A DNA stretch of 64,000 nt from the NCBI RefSeq assembly GCF_900163715.1, contig NZ_FWFF01000014.1, positions 1-64,000 on the forward strand. Direction: 5' to 3'. How positions within the stretch are numbered: the stretch's first letter is position 1; every line of letters starts with the position of its first letter. The DNA is from Brevibacterium yomogidense (GTDB lineage Bacteria > Actinomycetota > Actinomycetes > Actinomycetales > Brevibacteriaceae). The translations under genes were made by a program, and so were the position numbers. Shown one piece after another: positions 59,144 through 64,000 of the stretch. A model generated the notes under the pieces. The model had not been told where the DNA came from. It did not search any database and saw only the letters and a list, made by a program, of their open reading frames with translations.

Positions 59144-60454
59144 ATGACGACTGTGTCCGTGGTGGGTGTGGGATACCTCGGAGCCGTGCACGCGGCATCC
59201 ATGGCATCGATCGGTCACACGGTGATCGGTGTGGACGTCGATGAGCGGAAGCTCGCGGAGCTGTCGGCGGCGCGCGCGCCGTTCTTCGAGCCCGGACTGC
59301 CGGAGCTGCTGGAGCAGACCCAGGACGGCGACCGGCTGTCGTTCACCTCGGACCCGTCCGCAGTCGCGCCGGCCACGGTCCACTTCGTCTGCGTGGGGAC
59401 ACCGCAGCGTGCGGACGGCCTGCACGCGGACCTCACGTACGTGCACGCGGCGGTCGATTCGATCCTCCCGCACATCGGCCCGGGCCATCTGGTCGTCGGC
59501 AAGTCGACGGTGCCGGTCGGCACGGCGGCGGAACTCGCGGGGAAGGTGCGCGCGACTGGCGCTGAGCTCGCGTGGAACCCCGAGTTCCTCCGCGAGGGCA
59601 AGGCGGTGCAGGACACGCTGCGTCCCGACCGACTGGTGTACGGAGTGCCGGACGGCGAGCCCGGCGAGCGCGCGACGCAGCAGCTCGACGAGGTGTATGC
59701 GACGGTCCTGGACCGCGGGACACCTCGCATCGTCGCCGACTACCCGACAGCGGAGCTCGTCAAGACCGCGGCGAATTCGTTCCTGGCGACGAAGATCTCG
59801 TTCATCAACGCGATGGCGGAGCTGTGCGAATCCGCCGGAGGCGACGTCACCGTGCTGGCGGACGCGATCGGCATCGACGACCGGATCGGCCGCAAGTTCC
59901 TCAACGCGGGCCTGGGCTTCGGCGGCGGCTGCCTGCCGAAGGACATCCGCGCCTTCATCGCCCGGGCCGACGATCTGGGCGCAGGGGAGGCTGTGAGCTT
60001 CCTCAAGGAGATCGATGCGATCAACCTCCGTCGTCGTGAGCGGATGGTCGAGCTGGCGCTCGGCGTCTGCGACGGTGACATCGAGGGCGTCCGCATCACG
60101 GTGCTCGGCGCCGCCTTCAAGCCCGACAGCGACGACACGCGCGATTCGCCCGCACTGGCCGTCGCCGCGGCGCTGCACGCACAGGGTGCGATCGTCACGG
60201 TCACGGATCCGCAGGGGCTTGAGAACGCGCGTCGCCGCGAGCCGGAGCTCACCTACGAGGAGGACCTCACCACCGCGCTCACCGGAGCGGACCTCGTCCT
60301 CCTGCTCACCGAGTGGTCGCAGTACCGGGACCTCGACCCCGTCGCCCTGAAGGAGCTCGTGGCGCAGCCGCGTCTGCTCGACGGCCGCAACGTGCTCGAT
60401 CCCGCCGCATGGCGCGGCGCAGGCTGGACGTACCGCGCACTCGGCCGACCATGA
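59144..60454 (+). CDS. ugd: UDP-glucose 6-dehydrogenase
   Basis: A 436-residue UDP-glucose/GDP-mannose dehydrogenase. The NAD fold is VSVVGVGYLGAVHA, then FVCVGTPQ, KSTVPVGTA, AWNPEFLREGKAV, KTAANSFLATKISFIN and the catalytic cysteine in GLGFGGGCLPKDIRAF, near residue 268. It oxidises UDP-glucose twice to UDP-glucuronate for envelope polysaccharides. GAAGGAG lies 5 bp before the ATG. Its stop overlaps the next start (ATGA), linking it in translation to a DegV protein. Confidence 0.93.
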   Translation: MTTVSVVGVGYLGAVHAASMASIGHTVIGVDVDERKLAELSAARAPFFEPGLPELLEQTQDGDRLSFTSDPSAVAPATVHFVCVGTPQRADGLHADLTYVHAAVDSILPHIGPGHLVVGKSTVPVGTAAELAGKVRATGAELAWNPEFLREGKAVQDTLRPDRLVYGVPDGEPGERATQQLDEVYATVLDRGTPRIVADYPTAELVKTAANSFLATKISFINAMAELCESAGGDVTVLADAIGIDDRIGRKFLNAGLGFGGGCLPKDIRAFIARADDLGAGEAVSFLKEIDAINLRRRERMVELALGVCDGDIEGVRITVLGAAFKPDSDDTRDSPALAVAAALHAQGAIVTVTDPQGLENARRREPELTYEEDLTTALTGADLVLLLTEWSQYRDLDPVALKELVAQPRLLDGRNVLDPAAWRGAGWTYRALGRP

Positions 60455-61395
60455 GCGCGGCGGGCGCAGCACCGCACGGACGGCGCCGGCGTCCCGGCGA
60501 GGATGACGGCGCGTCGGGAATCGGCCTGATCGTCGATTCGACGGTGCTGCTCACCCCCGACGAGCGCGCGCGCATCTCACACGTGCTCGAGGGGAGGTTC
60601 GCGGTCGTGCCGCTGTCCGTGATCGTCGACGACGTCGAGCACGTGGATGGGGAGCTCGCAGCGTCCGCACTCTGCGAGGCGATGGTGGGCGGTGCCCGCG
60701 TCAGCACCTCGATGCCGACGGTCCACGCGTTCACGGAAGCGTTCCACCGCCTGCGTGAGCTGGGGTCCGACCACATCATCGTGCTCACCCTGTCGGCGGC
60801 GCTGTCGGGCACCCACGGATCCGCGGAGGCGGCCGGAGCGCAGCTCGACGTGCCCGTCACCGTGATCGACACCCGCACGACGTCCGCCGCGGCCGGGGGC
60901 GCCGCCCTCGTCATCGTCGACGGCGTCTCCGAGGGCCGGGGCCCGGCCGCGCTGCGCTCCGCGGCGGAGGACTACCTCCGTGACGAGACCTTCGTGGTGT
61001 TCTGCCCCGCGACGCTGGAGCATCTGGAGCGCGGCGGTCGGATCGGTCGTGCCGCGTCCCTGCTGGGTCGTGCACTCTCGATCGTCCCCGTGCTCGGCCT
61101 GCGCGACGGGCTGGTCGACGCCACCGCGCGGGTGCGGACCGTGCGCAAGGCACACGCACGCATGATCACAGACGCGCTGGCCGCCGCCCGTGCGATGGGG
61201 TCCGCCGACGTGACGGTCCTCGTCTCGGAGGGATCGCTGGACGACGCGGACGACGCTGCGCGGGAGGTGCACGCCCGGATGGAGGAGGCCGCGCGTGCAG
61301 AGGGCTGGGGAATCAGCGCGGACGTGCTGTCGCCGGTGCTCACCGCGCACGTGGGGCCCGGCGCAGTGGGGATCGTCGTCCGAGGTCGCAGCTGA
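60451..61395 (+). CDS. DegV family fatty-acid-binding protein
   Basis: A 314-residue DegV protein, which binds a fatty acid between two domains. IGLIVDSTVLLTPD is the N-terminal strand, VSTSMPTVHAFTEAF and LTLSAALSGTHGSAEAA are the conserved substrate segments, and CPATLEHLERGGRIGRAASLLG the second-domain signature. In firmicutes homologues feed fatty acid to kinases (FakB); here the role is unknown. A basic N-terminal segment (HGRRRRPGED) precedes the fold. It starts inside the stop of ugd. Confidence 0.88.
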   Translation: MSAAGAAPHGRRRRPGEDDGASGIGLIVDSTVLLTPDERARISHVLEGRFAVVPLSVIVDDVEHVDGELAASALCEAMVGGARVSTSMPTVHAFTEAFHRLRELGSDHIIVLTLSAALSGTHGSAEAAGAQLDVPVTVIDTRTTSAAAGGAALVIVDGVSEGRGPAALRSAAEDYLRDETFVVFCPATLEHLERGGRIGRAASLLGRALSIVPVLGLRDGLVDATARVRTVRKAHARMITDALAAARAMGSADVTVLVSEGSLDDADDAAREVHARMEEAARAEGWGISADVLSPVLTAHVGPGAVGIVVRGRS

Positions 61396-61526
61396 TCCAC
61401 TGGCGGTCACAGGACACTGACGGCGAGGCGCAACCACGCGTCACACGTGCCGGGGATGTGCGGACCGTCGTCCACCGGTGAGGGAGTGGACTTCCGGGGC
61501 ACGGTCACGGAGGCGATCGTGGGCGC

Positions 61527-62477
61527 ATGAGCCCATCACCCGCAGAGAGGTTCTCGTCGCTGCTGGCCCGCAGCGGCGAACGGGGCTGGTCACCCGCGGA
61601 CGACCTCGGCGAGGGCGTGGCTGACCCCGATGACGACTTCGATGGCGATCTCGGTGACGACTGTGAGGAGGACGAACCGGCTGTGACGGGCACCCGCCCG
61701 TGGCTGTCGAAGACGGTTCTGCTCTGCCTACTGGGAGCTGTGCTCACGGGCGTCCTGGTGCTCGTCCTGGCTCCGTCGCTGCTGCGAGGTGCCGATCCTC
61801 TTGCCTCTGAGGAGTCCGCTGGCTCGTGGGAAGCCGCCCAGGCCGATGCCTCGGAGGCCGATGCGTCGGAGGCAGACGCGTCGGGCGGAGCTCAGACGAC
61901 CGGGGACGGGACCGCGGCGGCCGCAGGGAGCGGTGCTGAGAGCGATGGCGCGGGTGAGGCCGCATCTGCCGGGCCGATCGTCGTCCACGTCGTCGGTGCG
62001 GTGGCCGCTCCCGGTGTCGTCGAGCTGCCACCCGGCGCACGGGTGTCGGACGCCCTCGACGCCGCCGGCGGCGCGTCGGAGCACGCCGATGTGGACGTGC
62101 TGAACCTCGCACGCGTGCTCGTCGACGGTGAGCAGATCCGCGTCCCCCGACCGGGGGAGGAGATCGCCCCGGGCGATGCGGGAGGCGCGGACCCCGGCGG
62201 TGCCGGGTCCGGGACGGATGCTGCCGGTGCAGGATCGGGCGGTGCTGGGCCTGGTGGAGCTGGGCCTGGTGGTGCAGGCGGGGTCCTGGTCGACCTCAAC
62301 AGCGCTGACCTCGCGGCACTCGAGACGCTGCCGGGGGTCGGTCCGGTGACAGCGCAGTCGATCCTCGACCACAGGGACGCGATCGGTCGCTTCACCACGG
62401 TCGACGAACTGCTCGACGTCAGCGGGATCGGCGACGCCACCCTCAGCAGGATCCGTGACAGCGTCACGGTCGGATGA
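61527..62477 (+). CDS. comEA: ComEA family DNA-binding protein
   Basis: A 316-residue membrane-anchored DNA receptor. An acidic N-terminal cytoplasmic part (1-58) precedes one transmembrane helix (about 62-85), then a repetitive linker with three ADASE units, an SLBB domain (about 149-210, IVVHVVGAVAAPGVVELPPG), a Gly/Pro-rich spacer (GGAGPGGAGPGGAG) and C-terminal helix-hairpin-helix motifs (DLNSADLAALETLPGVGPVTAQSILDHR, interrupted by short turns). It pulls DNA to the ComEC channel. No clear ribosome site precedes the ATG. comEC follows 34 bp later. Confidence 0.93.
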   Translation: MSPSPAERFSSLLARSGERGWSPADDLGEGVADPDDDFDGDLGDDCEEDEPAVTGTRPWLSKTVLLCLLGAVLTGVLVLVLAPSLLRGADPLASEESAGSWEAAQADASEADASEADASGGAQTTGDGTAAAAGSGAESDGAGEAASAGPIVVHVVGAVAAPGVVELPPGARVSDALDAAGGASEHADVDVLNLARVLVDGEQIRVPRPGEEIAPGDAGGADPGGAGSGTDAAGAGSGGAGPGGAGPGGAGGVLVDLNSADLAALETLPGVGPVTAQSILDHRDAIGRFTTVDELLDVSGIGDATLSRIRDSVTVG

Positions 62478-62511
62478 GGAGCGCTCGACGGCACCGTCCG
62501 GACCAGCACGC

Positions 62512-64000
62512 ATGACGACGGCACTGCGCACGTGGGGTTCGTGGTGCGGCAGGATCGTCTTCGAGAGGATCGGGACGGCGCGCGCCATCGCGGCCGCGGC
62601 GGGCGCATGGGCGGCGATCGCCGCGGCCGGGCTCCCCATCGTGATCGCGGGCCTGTGCTGCGCTCTGCTGGGCGCTGTGCTCGTGCTCGTGCACCACCCG
62701 GCCACCGCCCGGCGCTCCTCACACAGGCGGCGTGCGTCGCGGATGATCGGACCGGTCGTCGGCGGGCTCCTCGCAGCGCTGGGGCTGTCCGTGCTCGTCG
62801 CGGGTGCGCACGCGCTCATGCTCGAGGACGCTCCACGTCCGGAGGCCGCGCTCGTCACCGTCGTGACGGACCCGCAGGAGACCCAGTCGGGTCGCTTCCG
62901 CAGCGTGGCGACCGGGGAGACGGGCAGGGTGACGGTCGTCTCCGAGCAGCCGCCCCCACCGGCGGGGTCCGTTCTCCGCGTGGAGCTGGACTGGTGGGAC
63001 GACGACTTGGCGGGGCTCGTGAGTGCCGAGGTGCGCGAAGACCCCGGTGCCCGGTGGCGGATCCGCGCCGATCTGCGCGCGGGACTCGCCGAGGTCTCCG
63101 GAGTCGGCACACATGCGGGCGGTGATCTGCTGCCAGGCCTCGTGGTGGGCGACGTCGCGCACATCCACCCAGCGCTCGCAGAAGCGATGCGCACGGTGTC
63201 GCTGACCCACCTCACGGCGGTGTCCGGGTCGAACATCCTCATCGTCGCGGGTGTCGTGGTGGCGCTGTGTGCTCGCCTGCGCACTCCCTGGTGGGTCCGC
63301 ATCCTGCCGGCGGCGGCCGTGACGGCGGGGTACGTGTTCATCGTCGGGCCGGAGCCCAGCGTCATGCGCGCGACCGCGATGGCCTCTCTCGTGGCGGTGG
63401 GCATCCTGCGGCCCGCAGGGACACCCACGCTCGCGGTGCTCGCCACTGCGGTGACCGTGCTGCTCATCGGGCGCCCGCATCTGGCGACGGAGATCGGGTT
63501 CGGGCTGTCCGTGTGCGCGACAGCGGCTCTCGTCGTCCTGTCGCCGCCGCTCACCCGTGCGCTCACCGACCGCGGGATGCCGCGCCCGGTCGCGGTCGCG
63601 CTGGCGGTGCCCGTGGCGGCACAGGCCGGGTGCACGCCGCTGCTCGTCGTCCTCGACCCGACCGTCAGCCCCTGGGCGGTGCTCGCGAACGTCGCAGCCG
63701 CGCCGGCGGTCGCACCGGCGACCGTGCTGGGGCTCGCAGGACTCGGGCTCGAAGGCATCGCAGCGGCACTCCCCGACGCGCTCGGCATGCCGCCCCACCT
63801 GCTCGCGCGCACGGCTGGAGCGCTCGGTGCGGCGGCGGCGTGGTGGATCACCGTCATCGCCCATGGGTGCGCGTCGCTTCCCGGTGCAGCGCTCGGCTGG
63901 CCGACGGGCCCCGGGGGAGTCGTCGTGGCCGCGGGGATGGTCGCGGGTCTTGCGTGCGCACTCCTGGGGCGCCGCCGCGCACGGACCGCGGGCGCACTCG
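62512..64000 (+). CDS. comEC: ComEC/Rec2 DNA-uptake channel (partial, runs off window)
   Basis: The open frame from ATG 62512 continues to the end without a stop, giving about 496 residues of an incomplete protein. Two N-terminal helices, a soluble OB-like region (VTVVTDPQETQSGRF) and the competence signature LLPGLVVGD ... SLTHLTAVSGSNILIV are seen, followed by several transmembrane helices. The C-terminal metallo-beta-lactamase domain, if present, is outside. It forms the channel through which single-stranded DNA enters, with ComEA as receptor. Confidence 0.93.
   Translation, partial: MTTALRTWGSWCGRIVFERIGTARAIAAAAGAWAAIAAAGLPIVIAGLCCALLGAVLVLVHHPATARRSSHRRRASRMIGPVVGGLLAALGLSVLVAGAHALMLEDAPRPEAALVTVVTDPQETQSGRFRSVATGETGRVTVVSEQPPPPAGSVLRVELDWWDDDLAGLVSAEVREDPGARWRIRADLRAGLAEVSGVGTHAGGDLLPGLVVGDVAHIHPALAEAMRTVSLTHLTAVSGSNILIVAGVVVALCARLRTPWWVRILPAAAVTAGYVFIVGPEPSVMRATAMASLVAVGILRPAGTPTLAVLATAVTVLLIGRPHLATEIGFGLSVCATAALVVLSPPLTRALTDRGMPRPVAVALAVPVAAQAGCTPLLVVLDPTVSPWAVLANVAAAPAVAPATVLGLAGLGLEGIAAALPDALGMPPHLLARTAGALGAAAAWWITVIAHGCASLPGAALGWPTGPGGVVVAAGMVAGLACALLGRRRARTAGAL

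Noticed and set aside
61728-63857. A 709-codon open frame on the minus strand
   Set aside because: Antisense to comEA and comEC. The comEC frame on the plus strand is real although it has no stop inside the window.

Overview
The window is a 64 kb piece of a high-GC actinobacterial chromosome. The reasons are a strongly GC-biased third codon position, many GTG starts, a single-chain type II glycyl-tRNA synthetase, a gluABCD-type glutamate importer, a long GapB-like glyceraldehyde-3-phosphate dehydrogenase, PdxS/PdxR vitamin B6 genes and a Xi-class thiol reductase of the kind that uses mycothiol in these bacteria. A member of the Micrococcales or a Brevibacterium-like genus is my guess, at low confidence. 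The first 52 bases are not biological: they are the end of a P7 oligo, an 8-nt index and a slightly corrupted Nextera transposase adapter. The contig therefore starts here, and it ends inside comEC. I see no insertion sequence, prophage, CRISPR array or rRNA.

Layout. 161-1152: DsbA/FrnE-like oxidoreductase plus a small acidic protein. 1158-5229: LysR regulator divergent from an AidB-like acyl-CoA dehydrogenase and a CaiB-type CoA transferase. 5248-5447: promoter, tRNA-Ala(CGC) and terminator. 5517-8892: DUF4349 lipoprotein, VOC protein and WYL regulator sharing a perfect palindromic operator, two DUF202 membrane proteins. 8917-12566: a sulfate-ester locus made of formylglycine-generating enzyme, Cys-type sulfatase and BASS-family transporter with its own operator. 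12670-15916: HemK-like methyltransferase, pdxS and pdxR around twin palindromes. 16062-18347: PiT phosphate transporter and two membrane proteins. 18397-21923: a dGTPase-like HD protein coupled to a luciferase-like monooxygenase, a YvlD-type protein and a small unknown. 22178-26098: acyl-CoA synthetase, thioesterase and a ThDP enzyme. 26325-30010: glutamate ABC importer and a small GNAT protein. 30045-36975: MOSC/ferredoxin-reductase fusion, DEAD-box helicase, glyQS, lactate permease.

37103-38194 is a lower-GC orphan membrane protein. 38216-42784 is the tightly packed dusB-dgt-dnaG operon (tRNA modification, dNTP control, primase). 42859-45239 is a TetR-MFS efflux pair, followed by a D-2-hydroxyacid dehydrogenase. 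46315-50559 is glpK, gap and a YihY membrane protein on the minus strand. 50633-59051 holds a DedA protein, a Xi-class GST, a long-chain acyl-CoA synthetase, leuS, nadE and a membrane protein. 59144-64000 holds ugd, degV, comEA and the start of comEC.

The most unusual signal is not a gene. Several minus-strand genes (pdxS, gap, yihY, and in two-copy form lctP and the GST gene) end in short tandem duplications that contain the stop codon. The period (8, 16 or 28 bp) is not a multiple of three in most of them, so TGA stops recur in changing reading frames just past the gene end. The array after gap runs straight into the ribosome binding site of glpK. The second point of interest is the self-contained sulfatase-maturase-transporter locus, which looks like a dedicated route for an unidentified sulfated organic anion.
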